DNA of 64,000 bases, from positions 330,602,941 to 330,666,940 of the forward strand of contig CM023448.1 in NCBI GenBank assembly GCA_013339765.2. The letters are read 5' to 3'. This document shows, in pieces, positions 1 through 11,560 of this stretch. The notes under the pieces were generated by a model that worked only from the letters and a program-made list of their open reading frames with translations, was not told the DNA's origin and made no database searches. The number at the start of each line of letters is the position of its first letter. Within the stretch, counting starts at the first letter, position 1. Source of the DNA: Haemaphysalis longicornis. Lineage: Eukaryota; Arthropoda; Arachnida; Ixodida; Ixodidae. The position numbers and the translations under genes are program-made.

Positions 1-287
1 GGCTGCCGGTTATATACACAGATTTTGCCTGAAATGTACCTGCAGTTTTCTTTGCGCAAAACAACGAGGAGATGTATGACAAGCGCCAGCGGTTGGCGAG
101 GTCCGAACGGTTATGACTATTTAATCCGGGTGGTTTTCGAAGCCTCAGCGTGACCCTCTGACCCCGGTACAGAAAGCTCTACTTGGGTCCGTTATCTCGC
201 TGCGCCGCCTGATTCCGGCAGTCCCATCGACCGTTAGCGAGCTACGACGACAAGGCGAGCCCTAAAGTGATCTCCGCTTAAAAATTA
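1..287 (+). repeat. Inverted dispersed repeat, left copy
   Basis: This stretch is the reverse complement, with scattered mismatches and small indels, of 54358-54652. Shared landmarks include GGTTATATACACAGATTTTG at the edge, the GCGCCAGCGGTT region and GGCGAGCCC near 265. The copy starts at base 1, so it is probably cut by the window. No ORF covers it. I cannot assign it to an element class; the TATATAA motif beside GGCTGCCGG at the outer end could belong to a promoter or LTR, which is only inference. Confidence 0.7.
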
Positions 288-2655
288 CTCCCTTGGGTCC
301 ATGCGGGAAGCCGGGTCACCAGAGCAGGAGCCGAGTGCGTTACCCCCCCACTACCTCGCAACCCGCCAGAGGGAAAGCCAGAGTGAGCTTGTTCCGTGCC
401 GCGTCAAGTGTGGCCAGTACGCCCCTCTAAGGAGTTCGTGCCACAAAAGAAATAAACGAAAGCGAAGAAAAGACGCAAACACGATGTAACAGTAAAGAAA
501 AATTCGATAATTGCTGAGCTTTCACCTAGTAGGCTTAAGTTCCAGAGGAATTTTACTGTGGTCGTATATAGGTGTACCACGCGCACTCGCCTTGTTGAGG
601 TATAAATCCATTATAGTTTAATGCATTATACAAGCTAGCGCTGGTACCATTTTGCTGGTTAGATTTTATGCAACAAAAAATTGATCGAATATTTTTATTT
701 GTGGGAGCTCTACTTCCAGGCCACGGCAATACAAACTGTTCACGCGAAGTTGACAGGTTCAGGTTTTAGTTGGCTAATGAGCTATTCCTGCAGGGAGTGT
801 ATACAAACAACTAGGTAGCACTTGAGATAAATACTGATTTGATGTCACGGGCAAGCTGGAAGGATGAGCTACTATTGTCCACAAATAGGCCGTGCACCCA
901 GCCTAACCGAAACAAGGGGATACAGGCATTCAGTGCATGCTGTAAGACAATGAAAGTGTACAGCTTACTACGTAGCCACGTCAGATGAGATGCACATTAT
1001 TCCACAAGCCCCAAGCGAGAATTCAGAAAAGATGTACCACCTTTCTGGCCGGCATATTTTCGTGTCTTGCTGCCTCCTGAACTGGTGGGAACCCATTGCG
1101 CCCTGTCGCGGCAGTGGTCCTTATAGCTTTTAAAGAGAAGACGACGTGAACTAGCCCGCGTTACCCCTCTGTTACAGTCCTTATAGCACTAGTGGCATTT
1201 TCAAGGATTAAGGAGCAATTTAGCCGAAGAAATACAACACATGTGCAGTACGTGAAAAATTACCCAGGAAGCTTAAGAAACCGTTCATCAAAGAACACAC
1301 AAAGGCAACCACTACCCAAACACGTAGCTTCCCCCCCCTAAAACTAGGCATAATCAGCATAATCTTTGAAGTTGCATATTTTAGTACAAAACTAATAAAC
1401 ATGATATGGGTACACAGTCATGATCTGTAATAGACGTTACGTGGGGCAGCTGAGCGACTTGCCGCGCTTCGACTTCGACTACCCGAATAGGATGACCATA
1501 TCCTGACCGGTTGTAATCGGTGGGCAACGGTCAGACGAGCACTGCCGTAACGCCGCACATCATGGCCCGCTTTCAGCTAGACCCCGGCAATGGTATATGC
1601 AAGCTGTGTGACGTCACCTGACAGCCAAAAAGTCGCTAACCAAAACCACTTGTTATGGAACGGCCCTGCCTTTAGAAACAGCAGATACTTTAGACACAGC
1701 TGTGCATTCCGAACACGCTGAAATAGCTCGCTTTGTTTAACGGGGCCGCGTAACGAAAAGTGTGTCTCGTCCTATTGCGACTTTCCAGTTTAATAACCGA
1801 ACGCGAAGTTTCAAAAAATTAGCTCCGAGAGCTGCGGGAAGCAAGGTCTTGGAACAAGGCAAAGAGAATTTACATGTATTTGCGACACATTGTTGACTTC
1901 GCTGCCTAACGGGGCAGGTCGCGTCAGAACACGCACCACGCACTGCTCGGTTAAAAAACCTCTGAGAACGAAATATGTCATATGACACGTCCGGTCACGT
2001 GCTGCCAGTGACGTTTTAGGTTAGCTTACGTGTTCGGCGTCAACAAGTCAACACAACTCAACCGTGGACGGTCTCATTACATGTCTCATTACGGGAAAAA
2101 AAACAATACAACATACAAACGCGCAAAAAGAATACGGTGTCTCAGTACATCTCTCATTGCTGACCAACGATGCAACCTTCAAACGCGTGCCAACGTAACA
2201 TACCGAGCCTCAGGCTCGAAAGTTGTTGCATCCATTTCGAGCGCCTTTGTTCTACTGCAAAGACAAAGATAAGCATTATCGTGGTTAGAATGCTTACATT
2301 TACATCGCGTTAAAGAGAAGAATACTGCAGTGGCTAACGCCGCCGGGTGCATAGGTGACTGTCCCACAATGTCTTTCACGATGAGCACCGCTGCTTTCGT
2401 ATTAACAGTCATCTCGCCCACCGCAGCCATTCGGCTATGAGCCTGCTTCACGCCTCGATAGCGTTGCAGCTGGGGGCGAACCTTTGAGCCAGTGGGACGC
2501 TTTTTAAAGAGCAACAAGGGGACTATAAACGACATCGTTAGCTGGGTTCAACTGGAACATTGGAAAAGTGGTAGGGGGCACCAGCGGGTTATCTGCTCAA
2601 TTTGGTCGTGTTCCACATAAATGAGCAAGGCTTAAAAGGAAATGAGCCATTTCAC
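288..2655. other. Unassigned intergenic DNA
   Basis: I see no gene, structured RNA or clear mobile element. The small reading frames (all under 120 codons) show no recognisable domain and no consistent coding bias. A GC-poor stretch around 600-1400 and mixed-composition sequence around 1900-2530 look like ordinary intergenic tick-type DNA or very old repeats. Confidence 0.5.
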
Positions 2656-2660
2656 TCTGG

Positions 2661-4675
2661 GTCATTCCACGCCAAACGTCCCGGGTGTGGCGCTGAATTT
2701 TTTTTTTTGAAAAAAATTTGTTGTTCATTACCGCGTCTCGGAAAAGCCCTGGTTGTGATTTGTCGACTGAAAAAAGAATTTCTTCCACACAACAACCCTT
2801 TAAAGATGCGGTGCCTGTGAAAACTGCGTCAAATTTGTAAATTTATTTAAAATATTGTGGGGAAGACAGAAAGGTGCAACTGTGGTTGTGGCAGGTGTTT
2901 TTCCTGGTCTCGTCGGTTAATGCAAGTTGAATATCGTTAAAAGGTATTTTACCCTCGTTTTTGATGGCAGAATGAAGCGAAAATGGTACTCAACGATTTA
3001 TAAAAATATTTTCCGCAATGTGGAGCGAACTCAAAATTTTTTTGGAGTGAGGCCTCTTGATGTACAAAAATATTTTTAGAGCAGTCAATTAAAGCAGGCT
3101 TTGGCAAATAAATTTTAAAATATTCAAAAATGTACTCTTGCCGTACATTCAGACGCAAATTTTGCCTTGTGGAAATCCTATTAGAAATACGTGGCATAGG
3201 TCGTTCGGTAGATGTTATGTGCGAATTAATTCACAAAAAATAAAAAAAATTAAATTTTGCTTAAAGCGGAGAAAAAGAATTTTGAAGATTGATGCTCACG
3301 CGTTTGCTGAACGTTGCTCGTATGGCTGCTTCCATACCAACTACACCGACACCGCTGCCCATTATGGGCACGCCGCGAGCTCTCCTCCTCAAGGAGGAAT
3401 CCTGCCGTTTACCAAGTGCTGTTTTAGCGATAAAATAACGAAAAACGAAACTGCTGCCGCTTCTGCATTGCCGCATCAAAGCGCAATTATTGCGTCAGTG
3501 CCATCTGATGTTCACGTGATGTGGTGGTGAAGGGAAACATGGGGCTTTGTTCCCGTCAAAAATTGATGAGCATAAAAGTTCACTCTCGCGCATGACAATT
3601 CTCTGAGGCGGGAGGAGGAGGAGGAGGAAAACTTTATTTTGAGCCAGGTGATGGCGCAGTCCAAAGAGACCATGAGACGACCGTGCTGTCTCAGCCCTGG
3701 ACACCAGGGGTTGCTGGGCATCCAAGCCAGCGCATGTTGCCAGGTTCTCTTACAGATATGTCCGTTGTTCCCTTAGGTGAAAAATTCCATTATGTCCGTA
3801 CGGAGTGATATTTCGCTTTGATACGGCAATAAAAGTGATACCTGCCGAGGCAGCAGCAGTTTCATTTTTCGATATTGTATTGCTACAACAGCACTTTAAC
3901 TTAACAGGGAGAATTCCTCCTTGAGCAGGAGAGCTCGCGGCGTGCTCTTAATGAGCAGCGGTGTCGGTGTAGTTTGTAGGGAAGTAGCATAGGAGCAACG
4001 TACAACAAACGCGTGAGCATCAATCTTCAAAAAAAAAAAAAAAAGAACTTCTCGCTTTAAACAAAAATTACAACTCTTTTTTTGTGTGACCTTGAATTCG
4101 AACATAGGGTCTACCAAACGAACTATCCCATGTTTTTTTAATAGGATTCCCACAAGGCAAAATTTGCGTCTGAATGTACGGCAAGAGTGCGTTTTCGCAT
4201 ATTTTAAAATTTATTTTCCAAACACTGTTGCACTTGACTGCTATAATATGTTTAAACCAATGTACATCAAGATGGTCTCACTCCAAAATATTTTGGCTTC
4301 GCTACACACTGCGGAAGATATTGATATAAATTGTTGAAAAAGCACAATTTTCGCTTCATTCTTCCAACAAAAGCGAGGTTAAAATACCTCTTAATGACAT
4401 TCAATTTGAATTAACCGAATAGACAAAGAAACACCCCAGCCACAACCACAGTTTCACCTTTCTGTCTTCTCCAGAATATTTCAAATAAATTTACGAAGTT
4501 GGCGCACTTCTCACCGACACCGCAACTTTAAAGGATTGTTATATGGAAGAAATTTTTTTACGCGCCAAATTACAATCAGGGCTTTTTTCGGGACACGGTA
4601 ATGAAGAACAATTTTTTTTTTTTTAGTTTGAGAGGGCAGAGTGCCACACCTGGGACGTTTTTCGTGGAATGACTC
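2661..4675. mobile_element. Large foldback (long inverted repeat) element
   Basis: Two arms of roughly 745-770 bp face each other: 2661-3405 and 3906-4675, with about 500 bp between. The outer ends read GGGTCATTCCACG on the left and CGTGGAATGACTCC on the right. Inside, blocks such as GCAAATTTTGCC near 3155 and GGCAAAATTTGC near 4157, and CTGAACGTTGCTCG against GGAGCAACGT, pair over the whole length despite many substitutions. No transposase is present, so it would be non-autonomous. The loop contains a LINE 3' fragment (3606-3735). CTCTG lies just outside both ends and is a weak candidate target duplication. The superfamily is unassigned. Confidence 0.7.
3606..3735 (-). mobile_element. LINE 3'-end fragment
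   Basis: Read on the minus strand, this short piece ends in AAAATAAAGTTTTCC followed by a run of TCC triplets. Three other places in the window show the same kind of ending (17819, 44118 and 57968), where A-rich AATAAAG-type sequence meets CT-rich DNA. It is a 5'-truncated non-LTR retrotransposon end without useful coding sequence, sitting in the loop of the foldback element. Confidence 0.5.
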
Positions 4676-4699
4676 CTCTGCGAAGGTACATGAGCATTA

Positions 4700-4933
4700 A
4701 TTGATTGTAGGTTTTAACACGCCGACGCAACGCAGACGACGACGCGCGCCGTAGTGGAGGGCTCAACATTAATTTTGACCACCTGGGGATCTTTATCGTG
4801 CGCCGAAATCTCGTGCACACGGGCGTTTTTGCTTTTCGCCTCCATCAGAAAAGTGGCCGCCGCGGCCGGGAATCGAGCCCGCGTCCTCGTGCTCAGCAGC
4901 GCAATGCCTCAGCCACTGAGCCACCGCGACGGG
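4700..4933 (-). mobile_element. tRNA-derived SINE (Ruka-like), full length
   Basis: On the minus strand it starts with a tRNA-like head containing an A box (TGGCTCAGTGGCTGAGG) and a B box (GGCTCGATTCC, one change from GGTTCGATTCC). A conserved body with GAAAAGCAAAAACGCC and GATCCCCAGGTGGTCAAAA follows, ending in an ATCAAT-type tail near 4700. The layout matches the tick Ruka SINE as I remember it (tRNA-like head, about 200 bp). It is non-autonomous and would need a LINE reverse transcriptase. I found no convincing target duplication. Confidence 0.85.
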
Positions 4934-5380
4934 TGAAGCTGCGTGACCAGCCAAGCTTTTTAGCCCACGACATAAGGTGACACAGAATTTGGGTGAAAGA
5001 TACGACCAAACTGTTTTTCTCTCGAGCGCTGTCGGCGGTCACCCCTAACAAAGACACACACAGTTACAACCGTTTTCTGCTGAGCATTCGCGATAAAGTT
5101 GGTTTGCCGCAAGTCGTTTTTGCACTCGCAGAACAACAACAACAAAAAAGGGCGTATCTTGCAGTAGTAGAAACAGCAGACCTGGAGGCCGCTCTCTCTT
5201 CGTCGGAGAGCCGGCTGTTGCACCTCACATGGATTTCCGAACTTGCCGCTGAAGGTTCTCCATGACTGGCAGGCCCGGATATTTTTATGCACAGCCTTTC
5301 GCATCTCTCCCAAAGTGGACCGCGTTAGCACGCACTAAATCTGACCCGCGGCAACCGGCTTCGCGAACTCGAGGTTAGAC
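4934..5380. other. Unassigned intergenic DNA
   Basis: A 90-codon frame at 4993-5265 and its antisense partner have no recognisable domain. No repeat relationship to the rest of the window was found. Confidence 0.4.
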
Positions 5381-5441
5381 GTGACGAAGTTAGATGGGGC
5401 GCTTTAAGGCTCCTCCTGGAGTTCCTTATCAGACACATGCG
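5381..5441 (+). repeat. 61-bp exact direct repeat, copy 1
   Basis: Bases 5381-5441 recur without mismatch at 6121-6181, starting GTGACGAAGTTAGATGGGGC and ending in AGACACATGCG. Sequence on both sides differs. The intervening 680 bp contains degenerate short repetitions of a GCTCCTCACG-type motif and GTGATGATGGTGATGAT (5634-5650), which resembles the tail of a LINE or SINE insertion. Confidence 0.9.
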
Positions 5442-6120
5442 AGTCTGTGCTCCCCACTTCAGGCGCGAACGCACGTGAACTGGCCAGCAGAACAGCACGC
5501 GAGAGATCTCGCCACGAACGCTGGGCAGAGTGTTCTCGAAAGTGGAGCTGGGCGACGCCGGGCTCTCCTCACGAGGCCCACGCTAACGTGCGCTTGGTAT
5601 TTTTTGGTAAGGTCCTGCAGTGGACCTGAGTAGTGATGATGGTGATGATTTTTATTGCGAGCTCCTCACGTGTCGCAAGCCCACACGCAAGCTTGGATGA
5701 AGCCGGGAGCTCCTCACGAGACGTACGCTCACCTACGCTCCGATGGGCTGAGTTTTGTGGTTACGCTGGACGGCGGAACCAAACGCTTAAACAGCTCCGC
5801 TGTTAAAATGCACTGAACCCTAGCCTACGTCCGTCCAGCACTCGAAGCCTTCTGGGCGTGTGCCGCACTCGAGCACAAGTCCCGGACTCGGAGGAAAATG
5901 AACATACCGGTGTTTTCTATTACTGCGCGGTCACCATTGAAATCATCGGTCCTTTGAAACATGAGGGGCACACATCGGTACGTTCGTTTTCCAGTGCATC
6001 GCGCTATAGAACACCTCACGCTTGAAAGACACGTTGGGTAGTATGCCGCAGGGCTACTCCAAATGCTTTCAACCGCGTAATTTTTTTTTGCCCAATCACT
6101 CATCTAAAATGGGGTTTTAT

Positions 6121-6181
6121 GTGACGAAGTTAGATGGGGCGCTTTAAGGCTCCTCCTGGAGTTCCTTATCAGACACATGCG
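6121..6181 (+). repeat. 61-bp exact direct repeat, copy 2
   Basis: Identical to 5381-5441. It is followed by a T-rich run (CATTCTTTTTTTTG). Two copies 740 bp apart with no decay imply a recent event compared with the heavily mutated repeats elsewhere. Confidence 0.9.
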
Positions 6182-6710
6182 CATTCTTTTTTTTGTTCGC
6201 CCCCCAGAAGAAAACAGCGGCTGTTGACGGGTGTAGAGTGCGTATCCCAGTGCTGAATATCGCAAGCCTCGGCTTGGACTGATACTAATGTGCGAGAATA
6301 AGTTGGCTGATGTCCGCAGATTGTAGCGCCGGGAACGAAATTGTACACTCATGGTAGATCATCAGTTGTATATTCTGCAGAAAATGCTGATAACGCATAT
6401 ACCTAACTGGCCGTCCCATACTTACTTCCGCACAATGATGTCTGGCGTAAAAATAGTGAATGGAAAAACTGGACCGGTCCAGACCGGTGCTATAAACGAG
6501 ATTGTTTAGGTGCCCACAGCTTGAAAACCGGTGGACGACGTTCGGCCTCAAAGCGTAACGTTAAGCGCAACGACGAACTATAGTTAGGCTTAACGTTAGG
6601 TAACCTTCAACTTGAGTCTTACGATGTACCAAGCACCGTCATCCAGCCGCGGCTACCGGCTGGCGACATTACACCTCAAAGCGTGACGTTAGGTTTAATA
6701 ATCGGGCCGT

Positions 6711-6927
6711 AGGCGTTGGGTTGCGCTGCTGAGCACGAGGTCGCGGGTTCGATTCCCGGCCGTGGAGGCCGCTTTTCTGATAGGGGCGAAAAGCAAAAAC
6801 GCCAGTGTGTACGAGATTTCGGCGCACGATAAAGATCCCCAGGTGGTCAAAATTAATCCGGAGCCCTCCACTACGGCGCGCCTTATCGCCGGCGTTGCGT
6901 CGGCAGCGTTAAACCCTACAATCAATC
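6711..6927 (+). mobile_element. tRNA-derived SINE with 14-bp target duplication
   Basis: The SINE has lost the first bases of its head but keeps the B box (GGTTCGATTCC), the body motifs GAAAAGCAAAAACGCC and AGATCCCCAGGTGG, and the tail CCCTACAATCAATC. AATAATCGGGCCGT occurs immediately before it (6697-6710) and after it (6928-6941), a perfect 14-bp target-site duplication. A duplication of this length is expected from LINE-type target-primed reverse transcription. Confidence 0.93.
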
Positions 6928-6941
6928 AATAATCGGGCCGT

Positions 6942-7544
6942 CGCAAACACGCGTCACCCCCTCCCTTTGCAGCGCCTCAACTACACGCAGGCGAGGGATA
7001 AACTAGAAAACAGGTAATGCTTCAAGAAAGAGGATGCATGATTGAGGCTTCAATCATCTCACGCGAAATCAACCAAAGTGGGCTGATAACTTTTGCCCTA
7101 AAAGTGGCACTATTTGGGTAAATTATTCCCATGCGATTGTCCCTATATTAAGGCCAGGGATGGGGATCGCCCTGTTCTGGAAAGAGAATGATTTATCTTT
7201 CTGACCGGAGTGGGAAGAGGGGCGTTAATACCGGTCCTCAAGTGCGCCAACTGTGTGTCACCCACTCCTCACGTTCATGAGGAGGAGAGTGCAGAGCAGT
7301 TAGTGCGTGATTGCATGTGTATCATCACATCCATACCCTTTATTGAAATATTTGCGGGTACTGATTGAGCGCACCAGAGCACTTATCAATAATTCTCCTG
7401 ATTTTTCTTTTGTGGTTTGAGTTTGCAATGACTAATATGTGAACCATACTCTTCCGACCACTTCTACTATTCCGTTGTGCTTTCCTAAAAAACTTTTTTC
7501 CCCAGCTTAGCAGTTTGAGAGTATTTTTCATTCCTCCATATAAG
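6942..7544. other. Unassigned intergenic DNA
   Basis: No gene seen. The frames here are short, the longest being 63 codons at 7340-7531 on the minus strand, and none is recognised. Confidence 0.4.
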
Positions 7545-8160
7545 CCTTGCTGCCTATCAGCAATATCATCAACAGCCTATTTGTGGCCAGTGCAGGACGA
7601 AGGCCTCTCCCGAAACTTCTAGCCGCTTCTATCGCGGATTTCCCGAGTCCATTCTTTGTTCCGAATATATTTTTTTAGTTCATCCCTTTATGGGGCCTAT
7701 TTCTCCCCCTATTTACGTTCTCTTTGTAGCCGTTCTATTAAACTAACGGACCACCTGTTGTCCGTAACCCCCATTGATGTCCTGCTCAACCCCACTTATT
7801 TCGCTTAATTTGAACTAGGATATATCTTCCGACCTAGTGTTTTCTATGATCCACGATGCTGTTTTCTGATTGCTGTCACCCCTACCAATTTTTGTGACGG
7901 CGTTGAGCCGATAAAAGCTTTCTTTCACGGTGCTCAGTAGCCCCATATGTCATTACCTGAAATACATATCAGTTGTATGCTAGTTTCTGTAGTGACAGAG
8001 GCATCTTACTGCCTAAAATTTCAGACTACTTACCGAATGCAACCCAGTCCATACTCATTTCTTTCTATGATTTGTGTCGGCACTTGCGCATCGTAGTTAT
8101 ATTCAGTGATACCCTTTTTCCTCCAGTATTTCATTACCTTCCAACACTTCGTCCACCATG
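7545..8160 (-). mobile_element. RTE-type LINE 3' fragment
   Basis: Read on the minus strand, 7560-7640 holds the RTE 3' terminal signature known from many arthropods (GAGAGGCCTTCGTCCTGCA, then CTGTTGATGATA). Upstream, heavily mutated sequence matches the end of an RTE reverse transcriptase ORF, with many stops and frameshifts. The boundary at 8160 is approximate and older RTE sequence may continue to about 8450. A different portion of the same kind of element lies at 21066-21572. Confidence 0.6.
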
Positions 8161-8960
8161 AACTTCTAATCTGAAGACTTAAGCTGAAAAACGTGTCGTA
8201 TTGTGGCCCAGTCTCTGTTGGACTTCGGGCTCATTACAGACGACCGAAAAAAGTGTGTATGCTTACTGAAAATTTCTTCAAGATGGCTTCTGTGTTGTGT
8301 ATCGTCATTAAAATTTCTTAGGGAATGTTTGTCGCTACTTCGTCCCTTCATCATGAACTTACACAGCTAATTGTTCTGCCCTGGTGAACCCTTGCTCTGT
8401 CCTGTTCATAAAAGCATCCGCAACTTCACTAGCATTACCCCTCTGTTTAGCTTCTTGGAGTGTTTGAATTATCAAAGTAGCGTGAAAAGGGGGCCCGTGA
8501 GGTTCGGAGAAAGGCAAGAATTCCACTGCAGTCCGTCGACAAGTCGAGGAGCCGACGGGCCCTTCGAGTTGTCTGCCGCCGACTTTGTGATGCAGGGGCG
8601 ACTACCTGTGCTGCCGCCCGTAATCCGGGAGCGAAATTGGATTGGGCCAATATGGCCGCATCACGGCCTTGTCCGCGTGCCAGTGCGTGGCTTCAACGCC
8701 GGAGAGCCGAACAGAATGACGCAAACGGCGGCCGTGACCGACTGGACGGACTGATGAAATCCCCTAGCGGGCCTAGTGCATTGCCTCCCGACTTACCCGA
8801 AGGACAGACGGCTACCCAACCTGACCTTGACCACGTCGGGTCACAGATGGACACCCAGCAGCTCAGATAAGTGCAGCTCAAGGCGTCAAATTTCCCCTGG
8901 GCAGAAAGTTGAATAAGCACAGCCCCAAGTAGAAACGCCTGATTGCGCTCGGCAAGATGC
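8161..8960. other. GC-rich unassigned segment
   Basis: Around 8500-8870 the sequence is richer in GC than its surroundings and open in two plus frames (8371-8754 and 8637-8870). Neither translation shows a recognised domain. It could be the 5' region or ORF1 of an unrecognised retroelement. No start context or splice signal supports a host gene. Confidence 0.3.
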
Positions 8961-8974
8961 TCGTGTTCGTGTCT

Positions 8975-10001
8975 TATAGCGAATATGGCGAAACGTACCC
9001 ATAATGCTGCATGAAGCTTTCTTGGGAAATAATAAATAGGGAGTAGAGGGAGAAATTTGTAAAACATTGAACACAAACATTTCGTTTGCGAACGCAGTAC
9101 TCTGCCTAAAATCAAACACGCTATTAGGCATAGAAGTAAACCAAAGAAATGTAAGCCTTTTGGCTCTACACGCGCGTAGTAAAACAACAAATGAAGCACT
9201 GCAGAGAGATGTGAACTAGGCGCTATTTGAAATTTCGAGCTTATCAAAGTAACATTTGTTTTAAGGAAAGGTAAGAACTATCGACCCACATAATTTGGCA
9301 GCGAAAATGATTAGATATCCTATGCATAAAAATTGTGGACACGCAGTGGAAAATGAAGACTAGCAGGCTAACCAATGAAATGTGTGAAGATCAGTGAAGA
9401 AGCAAAAATAGCCAAGGTAACGAACGAAATAATAGGCAAAGAAGACATCAACAAAAAAAAAGGGGGGGGGGGGAGGTGGAATTCAAAACCCTGTTGCGAT
9501 GTGCAAGGCATCGAAATTTGACATCGTAAAAAGAAAACCTCCACGATAAGTCTAAGGGAGGTGGTTTCCTTTTTGAGGATCTAGCAGATTGTGTGAGAAC
9601 GAAGAGCTTTATGGAGAAGTATACCAAATATTATCAGTACGTGTAGTCTGCGCACAGGGAACACTAACGATTCGAGAAATTTTGGTGAAGTGTGATTGCT
9701 AGCATCCAAATCCATGTGAGGAAAATACCCGCCTTCCCGAAGCCCAATCTGTTAATGGAAACACAGAAAAAAGTAATCTGCAAGGCTGTAGAGGGCACTG
9801 AAAGATGAATGGAATGGTGGTGGGGCAAAAGCAGAGATGTAAATATAACGTACGACAGATAACACCCGTAACAAGCGAAATTTAATTTGAGATTGCAGCT
9901 AATAGCAGCGCTAAAATTGAAATTGTAGTATAACACTTGTACATGCATTTTCTTTGGTGAGATGACAGGTGTCATCATCCTAATACAAGGACAATTCCAC
10001 G
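8975..10001 (+). mobile_element. LINE-X 3' fragment (older copy)
   Basis: This copy aligns by eye with the better-preserved element at 58990-60123. Shared landmarks are GCAGTACTCTGCCTAAAATC near 9095, AACAACAAATGAAGCA near 9184, GTGGACACGCAGTGGAAAA near 9337, ATAGCCAAGGTAACGAACG near 9409, and the 3' end GATGACAGGTGTCATCATCC. The coding sequence corresponds to the region downstream of the reverse transcriptase and is broken by frameshifts and G and A runs. It is 5' truncated. Its 3' end runs directly into the AATC array. Confidence 0.8.
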
Positions 10002-10119
<118 letters not shown>

Positions 10120-10205
10120 TCTAATTCTGTACATGTAAACCATTTTAAAAAGTTGAGACGGAGGCAGCCTTCGACGTAGCTTGGTTCGGAGGGCCCTCCC
10201 CCACA

Positions 10206-10207
10206 TC

Positions 10208-10242
<35 letters not shown>

Positions 10243-10277
10243 CCACGCACACACGCACACACGCACGCACACACACA
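10206..10277 (+). repeat. (CA)n microsatellite, interrupted
   Basis: CA/CACG dinucleotide array with interruptions (CGCACACGCACGCCC). The overlapping frames rich in histidine-threonine or valine-cysteine are translations of the array, not genes. Confidence 0.97.
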
Positions 10278-10399
10278 AACGACGAGTTCCTTTTCTTCTT
10301 GAACGACACAAACAACAAGGGGTATTCGCCTATCGAATCTGTAAATTTTTCTCGCAAAAGCAGCATTCTGGCTGCGCTTGAGTTGTTTTAGCGGCAAGT

Positions 10400-11558
10400 G
10401 ATACGTGCCTTGCGGGTCGGCACCTCACAGGATTGTACTTCATATCCGGATTCCATCATTGCTGTGGGGGTATTCGGTATCTTTTGATGACGACATGTCT
10501 GCTGGCATCCGCCTCAGATAAAGAAATTCGTGCAGTGAATCGTACGGAATAACCGTCACGAGCGATATAGTCAGAGATAACACTTCTGATTCCGGAATAT
10601 CCGGGCAACCACTGCAACGTAATAATGTACCTATCCGGCCATGCCGTAATGCGCAATATGTTAATTTTGTAAATGAGATGATGGCGGAGCATTTGAACTT
10701 CATGAAGGAATTCAACGTATACCAGATTGCATTGGGCCAGATCTTTTGGCGTAGCAATTTGCGACTTTCGGACCACGCTTCTTTTTGACGAGATGCTCTG
10801 CCTCTCTCAGTATGTATTCACTTACCATCTGATACGAATATTTCACGATTTGCTTCGTGTTGGAAATAGGCACATCGGTAAGTTCCGTTCAAAAGCTCTG
10901 GTGGGTACAACCTAAAAACAAAAGCAAATCAATCATGAGCGTACGTACTTCGAGATAAATGGCCTTTTGTTTGAAACCTACAACCGCACATTCATGCGTT
11001 AAATGGTCACCGCTTCCACTTTTTCGATATCTGAGACGCGTTTGCTGCGTGATAAATAAGCTAAAGGAGTATTTAGATGTAGATGGCCGTGAAATATCGC
11101 AGCAAATATTACTGCTCTACGCACATCGGACAACTTAAAAACCCTGTAAACTATTTCTCTCTGTCTTGATATTAAAAGTGCGGGCATCATTTGTGTGTCT
11201 GTTTAGACGTCACACAAGCAATATAATCGCTATTTGCCGGCCCCCATTCAGTTTCAGCAATAAATTGATTCGAAAGCCGCTTCGAAAAAAAATCGCAACA
11301 CCCTAAAAAAATATGCCTCCTACGGCGAGCAAATAACGGATGGCTGTTGTTCTCTTCTGACGACAACTACAGACTGTGCAGTTTTTCTGGGCGCAAAGGA
11401 AAGACAGAAAGATTTGTATCAGTCCCGCCTGCACAGCCCGTTCAAACAATTAAAAATTCTCTGGCGATTACGATACTCCCTAATGCGAAATTTGGGCGCA
11501 GCTGTTTAGCTCTTTTGACTGGGCAAAATATGTTGAGGCAAATAGTTTCAGACAGACA
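10400..11558. other. Unassigned intergenic DNA
   Basis: Overlapping minus-strand frames of about 105 codons at 10440-10776 show no recognised domain. No tandem or inverted repeat of note. Confidence 0.4.
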
Positions 11559-11560
11559 TA

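Noticed and set aside
8371..8870. GC-rich overlapping ORFs as a gene
   Set aside because: No domain, no splice or promoter support; two frames open at once, as expected from composition.
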